NCBI GenBank assembly: GCA_030152125.1
Contig: JASLIR010000019.1
Coordinates: forward strand, 1-19,733
DNA length: 19,733 nucleotides
Direction of reading: 5' to 3'
Source: Alkanindiges sp.
GTDB taxonomy: Bacteria > Pseudomonadota > Gammaproteobacteria > Pseudomonadales > Moraxellaceae
Shown here: one piece after another, positions 6,354-14,393 of the stretch
How the letters are laid out: each line of letters begins with the position of its first letter
Position numbering within the stretch: the first letter of the stretch is position 1
Made by a program: the position numbers and the translations under genes
The notes under the pieces: model-generated
The model's database searches: none
What the model saw: the letters and a program-made list of their open reading frames with translations, nothing else
What the model was told of the DNA's origin: nothing

Positions 6354-6884
6354 ATGCAGCGCTATAAAATTGTATTTGGTGGCACGATGGGGGCCGGAAA
6401 GACGCAGGCAATTACTGCCTTGTCAGAAATTCCGGTCTTGCAGACGGAAGCCCTGAATACCGACACGTTTGCCCACGCCAAGATGCTAACGACGGTGGGC
6501 ATTGACTATGGTGAAATCAGCCTGGCGGATAACTCCAAAATTAGTTTGTATGGCACCCCCGGTCAGGCCCGTTTTCAGTTTATGTGGCCCTTGATAGCAC
6601 AGGGTGCCTTAGGCATTGTGCTGCTGATTGACCATAGTAACGAATCTGCCCTGGATGACCTGAAAAGCTATTTAAAAGCTTTTGGCGAATCACACCAGCA
6701 TGAGTTTGTGATTGGGGTGACGCATGTGGATGAGCGTCCGGATAAGTCTTTTGAGCCTTACAGACAATATTTGCAACAGATTAAGCAGACCTATCCCCTG
6801 TTTGCCATTGATGCGCGGCAAAAGGACGATATTCTGTTATTGGTAAACAGCCTGATTAGCGTGCTGGAATATAAGGCCATATAA
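6354..6884 (+). CDS. COG2229/MglA-like small GTPase
   Basis: This 176-residue single-domain GTPase has G1 GTMGAGKT (10-17, a complete P-loop), switch I T-T-V-G-I-D-Y-G (46-53), G3 as Y-G-T-P-G-Q (66-71) where the usual Asp of DxxG is Gly, G4 as T-H-V-D (123-126) instead of NKxD, and a G5-like I-D-A-R (152-155). The GTPGQ and THxD variants are characteristic of the COG2229 group, which includes the CvnD proteins of actinobacterial conservons and relatives of MglA. It would act as a GTP-dependent switch, with roadblock proteins encoded on both sides as likely regulators. The ribosome-binding site is the purine-rich GGGAAGCAGGG run directly upstream. Confidence 0.88.
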   Translation: MQRYKIVFGGTMGAGKTQAITALSEIPVLQTEALNTDTFAHAKMLTTVGIDYGEISLADNSKISLYGTPGQARFQFMWPLIAQGALGIVLLIDHSNESALDDLKSYLKAFGESHQHEFVIGVTHVDERPDKSFEPYRQYLQQIKQTYPLFAIDARQKDDILLLVNSLISVLEYKAI

Positions 6885-6945
6885 ACGGGCGTATTAGCAC
6901 GCGGTAGTATTTTAATTGCGTTAAGCACAAGGAATGTTGACGGCA

Positions 6946-7371
6946 ATGAACAATTTTGAACAAGTTAAACAGCGGCAGCCTTCGGCGGCATTTGCCCAGG
7001 CGGTACGTGTGCCTATTTCCGAGTTATTGCTGGAAGTAACCGGTGTACAGGCGGTATTGCTGGCTACGACGGATGGGCTGGAAGTAGCCAATGCCTCAGT
7101 GCGCAAGGATTTTGACCAGGCCAAGGTAGCGGCGGTTAGCAGCTCGATTCTGGCGATGGTGCAGGCATTTATTGGTGAAATTCGCCTGAGTGGTTGTCAG
7201 TCGCTGATTCTGGATGCTGACAACGGTAAGGCCTTTATCCAGTCGGTGCCGTGTATTCATCATCCGATGGTGATGGTGGTGATGACCACCAGCAATGTGC
7301 TGATGGGGCAGCTGTTTCATGCCATGCGTGAATGCAGTGGTCGCTTGCAGCGTATGGACCAGCGCTTCTAG
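6946..7371 (+). CDS. Roadblock/LC7 domain protein (second of two)
   Basis: This 141-residue protein has a clear roadblock/LC7 pattern: I-S-E-L-L-L-E-V-T-G-V-Q-A-V-L-L-A-T-T-D-G-L-E-V-A-N, a helix A-K-V-A-A-V-S-S-S-I-L-A-M-V-Q, the strands S-L-I-L-D-A and A-F-I-Q-S-V, then H-P-M-V-M-V-V-M-T and a final helix with G-Q-L-F-H-A-M-R-E. The MglB family, the usual GTPase-activating partner of MglA, has this fold. An upstream in-frame ATG at 6934 directly abuts the AAGGA (6929-6933). The ATG at 6946 has a workable 12-nt spacing and is preferred. It follows the GTPase gene by about 60 nt and closes the module before thiL. Confidence 0.85.
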   Translation: MNNFEQVKQRQPSAAFAQAVRVPISELLLEVTGVQAVLLATTDGLEVANASVRKDFDQAKVAAVSSSILAMVQAFIGEIRLSGCQSLILDADNGKAFIQSVPCIHHPMVMVVMTTSNVLMGQLFHAMRECSGRLQRMDQRF

Positions 7372-7438
7372 GGCTGTTTTCAGTATACCCTGCAATGCGG
7401 ACGTTGCTCTCTGGGTAAAATAATCCGGCCCCACTGTG

Positions 7439-7488
7439 CGGCAGGCAGCTTATTGCGTAAACTTGCCGTACTATTTCCCTGCCTGCCG
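7439..7488 (+). repeat. 10-bp inverted repeat upstream of thiL
   Basis: CGGCAGGCAG (7439-7448) is the exact inverted copy of CTGCCTGCCG (7479-7488), separated by 30 nt. It ends about 9 nt before the first possible thiL start codon. There is no U-tract. It may be a leader hairpin or a protein-binding dyad; function unknown. Confidence 0.5.
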
Positions 7489-7535
7489 GATTTGCATTGC
7501 CTGTCATGAACCCGTCTGCCATGAACTCGCCTGTC

Positions 7536-8462
7536 ATGAGTGAATTTTCGCTAATCCAGCGCTATTTTAAGCTGCCCGCACAGGCAAACAGCCATGTGGT
7601 GCTGGGCATAGGTGATGATGCAGCCATTATTCAGCCGCCTGCTGGCCAGCAACTGGTCATTAGTACCGACACGCTGGTGGCTGGAAGGCATTTTCCACTA
7701 CATACCCCTGCGCATGCGATTGGCTGGAAGGCAGCAGCAGTCAACCTGTCTGATCTGGCTGCCATGGGCGCGATGCCGCAAGCCATGTTGCTGGCGCTGA
7801 GCTTGCCTTCTGCCGATGACGCATGGCTGGCCGAATTTAGCCGTGGTTTTTTTGAATGCTGCCAGCCCCAGCAGGTGGCTTTAGTAGGTGGTGATACCAC
7901 CAAAAGCCCGACCCTGACGATTTCGGTTACTGCCTTGGGCTGGGTGCCCAGCGGTCAGGCCATTTGCCGCGCAGGTGCGCAGGTGGGGGATCTGATTGTG
8001 GTGTCCAATAGCATTGGCGATGCGGCCTACGCTTTACAACATCCTCAGAGTGAGCTACAGCCACGGCTGGATTATCCGGTAGCGCAGTCGGCACTGGGCA
8101 TTGCGCTACGTGGTTTTGCACATAGCATGCTGGACATTTCCGATGGTTTGGCGCAGGATTTGGGGCATATCCTGCAGGCCAGCAACGTGGGTGCGGTGCT
8201 GCATGTGGATCAACTGCCATTCTCACCTGTATTACAGGCGCTGGATGAGCAGCGGCGCTGGGCTTATGCCCTGACCGGCGGTGATGATTACGAGTTGTGT
8301 TTTACGCTTTCACCACAGCAACTTGCGCGCTTTCAGGCACAATATGCAGGGCAGTTTTGCCTGACTGTCATTGGTGAAATTTGCCAGCAGCCCGGCTTGC
8401 AGCTGATGCATCGCGGGCAGCCGGTGAGGCTTGATATAAAAGGATACCAGCACTTTGACTGA
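7536..8462 (+). CDS. thiL: Thiamine-monophosphate kinase
   Basis: ThiL phosphorylates thiamine monophosphate to thiamine diphosphate with ATP. Motifs of the PurM-like fold are all present: GIGDDAA, STDTLVAGRHF, LSDLAAMGA, VGGDTTKSP, LDISDGLAQDLG and TGGDDYELCF. These supply the Mg-ATP aspartates. The chosen start gives MSEFSLIQRYF, which aligns with the start of E. coli ThiL, and 308 residues. Three earlier in-frame starts exist (TTG 7497, ATG 7506, ATG 7521), and none of the four has a convincing ribosome-binding site, so the start is uncertain by up to 13 residues. The stop overlaps the pgpA start by 8 nt. Confidence 0.94.
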   Translation: MSEFSLIQRYFKLPAQANSHVVLGIGDDAAIIQPPAGQQLVISTDTLVAGRHFPLHTPAHAIGWKAAAVNLSDLAAMGAMPQAMLLALSLPSADDAWLAEFSRGFFECCQPQQVALVGGDTTKSPTLTISVTALGWVPSGQAICRAGAQVGDLIVVSNSIGDAAYALQHPQSELQPRLDYPVAQSALGIALRGFAHSMLDISDGLAQDLGHILQASNVGAVLHVDQLPFSPVLQALDEQRRWAYALTGGDDYELCFTLSPQQLARFQAQYAGQFCLTVIGEICQQPGLQLMHRGQPVRLDIKGYQHFD

Positions 8463-8973
8463 ACAACCCAAGAATAAAAACAATATTGATGTATCCACAC
8501 TGTCCGTACAGGACAAGCTGATGTACTGGCTGGGCGTGGGGCTTGGCTCCGGGCTTTCCCCTAAGGCACCCGGCACGGTGGCGTCGTTGGTGGTGCTGAT
8601 TCTGGTGCCTTTGTGGCTATGGATCGGTTTCTGGCCCAGTCTGTTATTAATCATACTGATGAACCTGGTGGGTACACCCATTTGCGGACGTTGTGCCGAG
8701 ATTATGCAGGTGCATGATGATTCCCGCATTGTATGGGATGAATTTGCCGGCCAGTCCATTGTGCTGCTTCCCTTACTCTATATCGGTGCGGTTAACCTGT
8801 TAACCGTACTGGCTGCCTTTGTATTATTCCGTATTTTTGATATCTGGAAACCTTGGCCGATTCGTGCGGCAGACAAGCACATCCACGGTGGTTTTGGTAT
8901 TATGCTGGACGATATTCTGGCCGGCATTATTGCGGCAGTTGTGCTGAGCATTGGGCTTTATTATTTGGTGTAA
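8455..8973 (+). CDS. pgpA: Phosphatidylglycerophosphatase A
   Basis: This 172-residue inner-membrane phosphatase dephosphorylates phosphatidylglycerol phosphate in phospholipid synthesis. Family motifs are clear: G-L-G-S-G-L-S-P-K-A-P-G-T-V-A-S near residues 29-44, V-H-D-D-S-R-I-V-W-D-E-F-A-G-Q (near 85-100), D-I-W-K-P-W-P-I-R, and G-G-F-G-I-M-L-D-D-I-L-A-G. There are about four hydrophobic helices. The start is a TTG inside the last codons of thiL, 11 nt after AAAGGA (8438-8443). This overlap implies translational coupling, as is usual for thiL-pgpA pairs. Confidence 0.95.
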   Translation: MTEQPKNKNNIDVSTLSVQDKLMYWLGVGLGSGLSPKAPGTVASLVVLILVPLWLWIGFWPSLLLIILMNLVGTPICGRCAEIMQVHDDSRIVWDEFAGQSIVLLPLLYIGAVNLLTVLAAFVLFRIFDIWKPWPIRAADKHIHGGFGIMLDDILAGIIAAVVLSIGLYYLV

Positions 8974-8992
8974 ACAGGGTTTGGCCTGTTTT
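8972..8992 (+). terminator. Short intrinsic terminator after pgpA
   Basis: AAACAGG (8972-8978, starting within the stop codon) pairs with CCTGTTT (8985-8991) around a 6-nt loop and runs into TT. It separates the thiL-pgpA genes from glmU but is short, so read-through into glmU is likely. Confidence 0.45.
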
Positions 8993-9012
8993 GATTGAAG
9001 GTGATGGTAAAC

Positions 9013-10368
9013 ATGACGCTCTCTGTCATTATTTTAGCAGCTGGTAAAGGCACCCGCATGAACTCGCGCCTGCCAAAAGTATTACAACCGCTGGCGGGTC
9101 AACCATTACTGGGCCACGTACTGGCACAGGCACAGCGCTTACAGGTTGAGCGTATTATCACTGTGTATGGTCATGGTGGAGAACAGGTTAAAAGCACTTT
9201 TGCCCGGCAGGATATTGAGTGGGTGGAGCAGGCGGAGCAACTGGGTACCGGACATGCGGTACAGGTAACCCTACCGGTGCTGCCGCAGCAGGGACAAAGC
9301 TTTATCCTGTATGGCGACGTGCCACTGGTACAGCCGGAAACCCTAAAACGCCTGCAACAGGCGGCTAGTGGCGGTATTGCCATGATTACCCTGAGTCTGG
9401 ATAACCCGACTGGTTATGGCCGTATTGTGCGTGAAGAGGGCAAGATTCGCCGCATTGTGGAGCATAAGGATGCCAGCGATGCCGAAAAGCTGATTACTGA
9501 GGTCAATACCGGCATTTACTGCGTAGATAATGCCTGCCTGCACCGCTGGCTACCAAAGCTTTCCAATAATAATGTACAGGGTGAATACTACCTGACTGAC
9601 ATCGTGGCGATGGCGGTAGCGGATGGCCTTGAAATTGGCAGCATCCAACCCGAATATGAGTTTGAAGTGGAAGGTGTGAATGACCGCATCCAGCTCGCTA
9701 ATCTGGAGCGCCGTTACCAGCTACACCAGGTGCTGCAACTGCAAAAGAAAGGCGTTACTTTCCTTGATCCGCATCGCTTCGATTTACGTGGCCAGTTAAC
9801 GGTTGGTCAGGATGTGCAGATTGACGTCAATGTGATTATTGAGGGTGATTGCTATCTGGGTGACGGGGTTAAAGTGGGTGCAGGCAGTATTTTAAAGAAT
9901 GCCCGTATTGGTGCTGAAACCGTTATCCAGCCTTATAGCATTCTGGATGATGTTACCGTAGGTGCTAATACCACCATTGGCCCGTTTGCCCGTTTGCGTC
10001 CCGGCACCGAACTGGCCGATGGTGCGCATATTGGCAACTTTGTGGAAGTAAAAAACTCACGCATTGGTCAGGGTTCCAAGGCTAATCATCTGGCTTATCT
10101 GGGTGATGCGGTGGTGGGTGCCGGCAGTAACATTGGTGCGGGCACCATTACCTGTAATTATGATGGGGCTTACAAGCACCAGACCATCATTGGCGAAAAT
10201 GCCTTTATCGGCTCCAATAGCTCGCTGGTAGCGCCTATCCAGATTGGCGATGGGGCAACAGTGGGTGCCGGTTCCGTAGTCACCAAGAACGTTGCAGAAA
10301 ATGCACTGGCGGTAGCACGTGGCCAGCAGCGTCAGATTGAAAATTATCAGCGTCCTCGCAAAGGATAA
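9013..10368 (+). CDS. glmU: Bifunctional GlcNAc-1-phosphate uridyltransferase / glucosamine-1-phosphate acetyltransferase
   Basis: GlmU makes UDP-GlcNAc for peptidoglycan and LPS. The N-terminal nucleotidyltransferase domain carries LAAGKGTRM and [28 protein letters not shown], and [10 protein letters not shown]...VEHKDAS. The C-terminal left-handed beta-helix of hexapeptide repeats (from about residue 250) contains [30 protein letters not shown] and [13 protein letters not shown], the acetyltransferase site. The start at ATG 9013 ([11 protein letters not shown]) aligns with E. coli GlmU and gives 451 residues; AAGG (8998-9001) lies 11 nt upstream. TTG 8995 and ATG 9004 are in-frame alternatives. 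glmS follows 12 nt downstream. Confidence 0.97.
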   Translation: MTLSVIILAAGKGTRMNSRLPKVLQPLAGQPLLGHVLAQAQRLQVERIITVYGHGGEQVKSTFARQDIEWVEQAEQLGTGHAVQVTLPVLPQQGQSFILYGDVPLVQPETLKRLQQAASGGIAMITLSLDNPTGYGRIVREEGKIRRIVEHKDASDAEKLITEVNTGIYCVDNACLHRWLPKLSNNNVQGEYYLTDIVAMAVADGLEIGSIQPEYEFEVEGVNDRIQLANLERRYQLHQVLQLQKKGVTFLDPHRFDLRGQLTVGQDVQIDVNVIIEGDCYLGDGVKVGAGSILKNARIGAETVIQPYSILDDVTVGANTTIGPFARLRPGTELADGAHIGNFVEVKNSRIGQGSKANHLAYLGDAVVGAGSNIGAGTITCNYDGAYKHQTIIGENAFIGSNSSLVAPIQIGDGATVGAGSVVTKNVAENALAVARGQQRQIENYQRPRKG

Positions 10369-10380
10369 GAGAGAAGAACT

Positions 10381-12213
10381 ATGTGTGGTATTGTGGGTGG
10401 CGTTGCTGAGCGTAGTATTACCGGGGTGTTGGTTGAGGGCTTAAAGCGCCTTGAATATCGTGGTTATGACTCTGCTGGCCTGGCATTGATCAATGATGCC
10501 GGACAGTTGGTACGTGAACGTGAAGTGGGTAAGGTTGCTGCGCTGGAAGATGCCGTGCTGGCGAGTCAGTTGCGCGGGCACTTGGGCATTGCACATACAC
10601 GCTGGGCGACGCATGGTGCACCGTCTGTGCGTAATGCACATCCGCATATTTCCAGCAATATCGCTGTGGTACACAACGGTATTATTGAAAATTATGCCGA
10701 GCTGAAAGCCGAACTGCAAGCCGCGGGTTATGTGTTTAGTTCCGACACCGATACCGAGGTGGTTGCACATTTGGTGCATCAAGCTTATTTACAGGCTCCG
10801 GATTTATTGAATGCAGTACAACAGGTAATTCCCCGCTTGCATGGCGCGTATGCGCTAGGGATTATCGCCATTGAACAGCCTGATGAACTGATTGCAGTAC
10901 GTATGGGTTCACCCTTGGTGATTGGGGTGGGGATTGGTGAAAACTTTATTGGTTCTGACCAGTTAGCTTTATTGCCAGTGACCAACCGCTTTGTCTATCT
11001 GGAACAGGGCGATGTCGTGCGTCTGACCCGTGCCAGCTACACCATTTATAATCAGGGTGTGGCAGTTAAGCGTAAAGTGAATACCCTGGACGCGACAGAT
11101 GTGCGTGCTGAAAAAGGCCAGTTTAAGCATTTTATGCTGAAAGAGATTTATGAGCAGCCAGAAGCCGTCAGCCGTACGCTGGCGATAGGGTTGACTGATC
11201 AAAGCCTGAATTCAGAGTTTTTAGGCACTGGTAAAGCGTTGCTGAGCCAGGTTGAGCGTGTGTTGATCATTGCGTGTGGAACCAGTTTCCATGCGGGTCT
11301 GGTTGCCAAATACTGGTTTGAAGAGCTGTTACGTTTGCCGTGTCATGTAGAGATTGCCAGCGAGTTCCGTTATCGCACGCCTTTGGTGGAGCGCAATACA
11401 CTGATGGTATGTGTATCGCAGTCTGGTGAAACAGCCGACACCCTGGCGGCACTGCGTGATCTGCAACGTCAGGCGATTACAGGCTTTCACTCTCTGGCTT
11501 TGTGTAACGTAGCAACCTCCTCATTGGTGCGTGAAACAGACCTGCATATTCTCACCCAGGCTGGTCCTGAAATCGGCGTAGCATCTACCAAAGCGTTTAC
11601 GACCCAGTTAGTGGCCTTGATGCTGTTGGTGATGAAGATTGGACAGGTTCAGCAACGTTTAAGCGATGAAAAGCAGCATCAAATCGCGCAGCAATTGTGG
11701 CACTTGCCAGAGCTGCTCAGCAATACACTTGATTTGGACCCGCAGATTTTGGCGTTATCCCGTGCATTTATCGAAAAACGCCATGCTTTATTTTTAGGGC
11801 GTGGCGTTGAGTTTCCAATCGCCCTGGAAGGTGCGCTGAAATTAAAAGAGATTTCCTATATCCATGCTGAGGGTTATGCCGCCGGTGAGTTAAAGCATGG
11901 TCCGCTGGCGCTGGTCGATGGCGATATGCCGATCGTGGTGCTGGCTGCCCAGGATCAATGGCTGGATAAACTCAAGTCCAACATGCAGGAAGTACAGGCG
12001 CGTGGTGGCGAACTGTTTGTGTTTGCTGATCAGGACAGTGGTATTCAGTCCAGCGATCGTGTGCACGTGGTCAATATTCCAGCTGTAGATGGGTTGATTG
12101 CCCCCATCGTTTACAGTGTTCCTGTGCAACTGCTTTCCTACCATGTGGCAGTGCTGCGTGGTACCGATGTGGATCAGCCGCGTAACCTGGCTAAATCGGT
12201 GACGGTGGAATAG
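10381..12213 (+). CDS. glmS: Glutamine-fructose-6-phosphate aminotransferase (isomerizing)
   Basis: This 610-residue GlmS makes glucosamine 6-phosphate from fructose 6-phosphate and glutamine, the entry step to the pathway that GlmU completes. The N-terminal nucleophile is Cys2 (MCGIVGG). RGYDSAG, HTRWATHG and HNGIIEN complete the glutaminase domain. Two SIS sugar-isomerase domains follow: CGTSFHAG and SQSGETADT, then LGRGVEFPIALEGALKLKEI and HAEGYAAGELKHGP. The C-terminus A-K-S-V-T-V-E is canonical and the length matches E. coli. A GAGAGAAG run precedes the ATG. No glmS ribozyme or GlmZ-type site is seen in the 12-nt gap. Confidence 0.98.
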   Translation: MCGIVGGVAERSITGVLVEGLKRLEYRGYDSAGLALINDAGQLVREREVGKVAALEDAVLASQLRGHLGIAHTRWATHGAPSVRNAHPHISSNIAVVHNGIIENYAELKAELQAAGYVFSSDTDTEVVAHLVHQAYLQAPDLLNAVQQVIPRLHGAYALGIIAIEQPDELIAVRMGSPLVIGVGIGENFIGSDQLALLPVTNRFVYLEQGDVVRLTRASYTIYNQGVAVKRKVNTLDATDVRAEKGQFKHFMLKEIYEQPEAVSRTLAIGLTDQSLNSEFLGTGKALLSQVERVLIIACGTSFHAGLVAKYWFEELLRLPCHVEIASEFRYRTPLVERNTLMVCVSQSGETADTLAALRDLQRQAITGFHSLALCNVATSSLVRETDLHILTQAGPEIGVASTKAFTTQLVALMLLVMKIGQVQQRLSDEKQHQIAQQLWHLPELLSNTLDLDPQILALSRAFIEKRHALFLGRGVEFPIALEGALKLKEISYIHAEGYAAGELKHGPLALVDGDMPIVVLAAQDQWLDKLKSNMQEVQARGGELFVFADQDSGIQSSDRVHVVNIPAVDGLIAPIVYSVPVQLLSYHVAVLRGTDVDQPRNLAKSVTVE

Positions 12214-12271
12214 TTGCTGACTAGGTGTAGATTCAAGTATATGAGTACTAACGCTTAATCTGCTTTAAATC

Positions 12272-12302
12272 ACACTGGATGGGCTTCAGTTTTAACCAGT
12301 GT
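12272..12302 (+). repeat. Small inverted repeat downstream of glmS
   Basis: ACACTGG (12272-12278) pairs with CCAGTGT (12296-12302) around 17 nt. It lies in the 3' region of glmS ahead of the main terminator and could be a 3'-UTR processing structure. Nothing else recognisable lies between glmS and the terminator. Confidence 0.3.
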
Positions 12303-12326
12303 TCAGCTCTGAGTATTGTATGAGGC

Positions 12327-12383
12327 ATGACGGGTAGTAAATTCTTTGTTTGATGACTAGAATTTGCTACCCGTCATTTTTTT
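12327..12383 (+). terminator. Strong intrinsic terminator of glmS
   Basis: A 19-bp stem: ATGACGGGTAGTAAATTCT (12327-12345) pairs with AGAATTTGCTACCCGTCAT (12359-12377) with one wobble, followed by an uninterrupted T-tract to 12383. It marks the border between the housekeeping block and the minus-strand accessory cluster. It may also stop transcription from that cluster, although no U-tract exists on that side. Confidence 0.92.
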
Positions 12384-12481
12384 GAATAAAAATTGTCAAC
12401 AGCTCCTCTTTTCATGCAGAAAACTTAGCCAACAAGTAGTCGTGGTTTGCCTGGTATGGATATAACCCTGATAAACACTTT

Positions 12482-13255
12482 CTATTTTTCAACAAATGCC
12501 CGCTCAATGACGTAGTCCCCAGGCGCATGACTGGTGCCTTCCACAAAGCCTCTTGCTTCTAATATGTCCACTAAATCTTTGAGCATACTGGGGCTACCAC
12601 AGATCATAATGCGGTCATTTTCAGGATCAAACGGTGGTAGACCAATATCGATGAAAAGTTTCCCTGATGTAATCAGATCGGTTAATCTTCCCTGGTTTAT
12701 AAACTCTTCACGCGTCACGGTGGGATAATAAATCAATTGATTTTTAACCAGATCACCAAAGTGTTCATGTGCAGGCAAATCTTCAGAGATATGTTCAAAG
12801 TAGCCTAATTCATTTTGCCAGCGCACACCGTGAGTCAGGATTATTTTATCAAAAGCCTCATAGAATTCAGGGTCACGAACCACACTCATAAAAGGGGCAA
12901 GACCTGTACCTGTAGACAGCAAATACAGGTTTTTACCTGGTTTAAGATTGTCCATGACCAAGGAACCCGTAGGCTTACGGCTGACTAACAGGCTATCGCC
13001 CACCTGTAAATGTTGCAAGCGTGATGTCAGCGGCCCTTCCTGTACCTTGATGCTATAAAACTCAAGGTGGTCTTCATAGTGCGCGCTCACTACAGAATAT
13101 GCCCGCATCAATGGCTTTCCATTTACCTCCAGCCCGATCATTACAAATTGCCCGGTTTTAAAACGTAATGAAGGATTACGCGTGGTAGTGAAACTAAACA
13201 AGGTATCATTCCAGTGATGTACACTGAGGACAGTTTCATGAGCCATATTCGACAT
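12482..13255 (-). CDS. fpr: Ferredoxin--NADP+ reductase
   Basis: This 257-residue FAD enzyme exchanges electrons between NADP(H) and ferredoxin. The FAD-binding beta-barrel carries R-A-Y-S-V-V-S (51-57), the NADP-binding half carries L-S-T-G-T-G-L-A-P-F (113-122) and I-M-I-C-G-S-P-S-M-L, and the C-terminus is Y-V-I-E-R-A-F-V-E-K as in the proteobacterial (subclass II) Fpr group. The Azotobacter member of this group pairs with a seven-iron ferredoxin, and a seven-iron ferredoxin is encoded in the same cluster here. Its start lies 19 nt after moaA, so it is the last gene of the minus-strand operon. MAHETV (from 13246) is an alternative start. Confidence 0.95.
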   Translation of the reverse strand: MSNMAHETVLSVHHWNDTLFSFTTTRNPSLRFKTGQFVMIGLEVNGKPLMRAYSVVSAHYEDHLEFYSIKVQEGPLTSRLQHLQVGDSLLVSRKPTGSLVMDNLKPGKNLYLLSTGTGLAPFMSVVRDPEFYEAFDKIILTHGVRWQNELGYFEHISEDLPAHEHFGDLVKNQLIYYPTVTREEFINQGRLTDLITSGKLFIDIGLPPFDPENDRIMICGSPSMLKDLVDILEARGFVEGTSHAPGDYVIERAFVEK

Positions 13256-13274
13256 AAATGAGTCTCTTAAAAAG

Positions 13275-14264
13275 TTAACCGCCCGTCATGTTCATAAAGC
13301 GAACAATCTGTGGTGGTTCATTGTGACTAAACTGGTGACTTTCAGGTTTTAATCGTATTGCAGAGCGAATGGCTGCTTGCAGACGATCACTGTCATTAGG
13401 GTATTCCCGTAAAATAGCCCGTAAATCGACAGCATGTTCATTGCCCAGGCAAAGTAGTAATCGCCCTTCTGCCGTGAGGCGCACACGGTTACAACTGGCG
13501 CAAAAATTGTTGCTATATGGAGAAATTACTCCAACCCGTATAGGGCTATCCGCCATACGATAATAACGTGCGGGGCCTCCGGTCTGATCATTGCTGGGCA
13601 GCAGTGGAAATTCGCGGGTAATTTTCTCTAAAATTTCGGGACTGGACACATAAGTCAATGCACGATCATGTTCCTGAATAACGCCTAGGGGCATTTCTTC
13701 AATAAAGGCAATATCCAATTGCTTTTGTCGGGAAAAACGCACTAAATCAATGACCTCATCTTCATTGCGCCCGCGTAGAATCACGCTATTGAGTTTGATG
13801 TGCTTGAATCCCGCTTCTTGCGCAGCGGCAATTCCATCAAGCACATCATGTAAATGACCTGTACGAGTTAAATGATGAAAGCGAGCTGGGTTGAGGCTAT
13901 CAAGGCTGATATTGATTCGATCTACTCCCGCGGTCTTAAGTGGCACAGCAAATTGCCGAAGTCGCGAGCCATTGGTAGTCAAGGTCAACTCTTTAAGACC
14001 AGACAGTTTTGACAATCGCTCTACGAGCAAAAGTAGATTGATACGCACCAGCGGTTCTCCACCTGTAAGGCGAATTTTGCTCACACCAAGTGCTACAAAA
14101 GCAGCGGCAGCCTGATAGAGTTCATCAATACTAAGTAGATGCGCTTTCGGCAAAAACGTCATGTCTTCACTCATGCAATAGACACAGCGAAAGTCACAAC
14201 GATCAGTCACTGACAGGCGCAGATAATTTACTTCACGACCAAACTGGTCAGTAATGAGAGCCAT
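13275..14264 (-). CDS. moaA: GTP 3',8-cyclase MoaA (molybdenum cofactor synthesis)
   Basis: This 329-residue radical-SAM enzyme catalyses the first step of molybdopterin synthesis. The N-terminal cluster motif C-D-F-R-C-V-Y-C (23-30, CxxxCxxC) is present, followed by R-L-T-G-G-E-P-L. The second Fe4S4 site near the C-terminus is C-A-S-C-N-R-V-R with a downstream Cys (L-L-L-C-L-G-N). The protein ends in Gly-Gly, the essential MoaA tail. AAGGA lies 7 nt before the ATG. No other mo-genes are in the window, so this is probably a dedicated extra copy or a relocated moaA serving the neighbouring molybdoenzyme. It is preceded by a 129-bp leader. Confidence 0.97.
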   Translation of the reverse strand: MALITDQFGREVNYLRLSVTDRCDFRCVYCMSEDMTFLPKAHLLSIDELYQAAAAFVALGVSKIRLTGGEPLVRINLLLLVERLSKLSGLKELTLTTNGSRLRQFAVPLKTAGVDRINISLDSLNPARFHHLTRTGHLHDVLDGIAAAQEAGFKHIKLNSVILRGRNEDEVIDLVRFSRQKQLDIAFIEEMPLGVIQEHDRALTYVSSPEILEKITREFPLLPSNDQTGGPARYYRMADSPIRVGVISPYSNNFCASCNRVRLTAEGRLLLCLGNEHAVDLRAILREYPNDSDRLQAAIRSAIRLKPESHQFSHNEPPQIVRFMNMTGG

Positions 14265-14393
14265 CAGATATTCCTTCTGGACGTAAAAATTATTGTATCT
14301 AACTCAAATAGCATGTTTTTCTGTCACCTTACGCAGATAACTGGAGCAATGCTATTTTTCGTTAAATAAAGATATTCTTTGTCCTTCTTCAAA
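14265..14393 (-). promoter_or_regulatory. Leader between the molybdoenzyme gene and moaA, with inverted repeat and tiny ORF
   Basis: On the minus strand AAATAGCAT and ATGCTATTT form a 9-bp inverted repeat about 34 nt apart (within 14306-14357). A 16-codon ORF (start ATG 14314-14312, AAGGTGA upstream) stops with a TGA overlapping the moaA ATG. An 11-mer CATGCTATTTG (14315-14305) recurs upstream of fdxA (17240-17230). This could be a local promoter/operator or translational leader for moaA. No known Moco riboswitch pattern was recognised. Confidence 0.35.

Noticed and set aside
8310..8759. 149-codon minus-strand ORF over thiL/pgpA
   Set aside because: Antisense shadow of two recognised genes.
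12394..12399. Perfect minus-strand TTGACA downstream of fpr
   Set aside because: No -10 hexamer at 16-18 bp, and it points into the glmS terminator.
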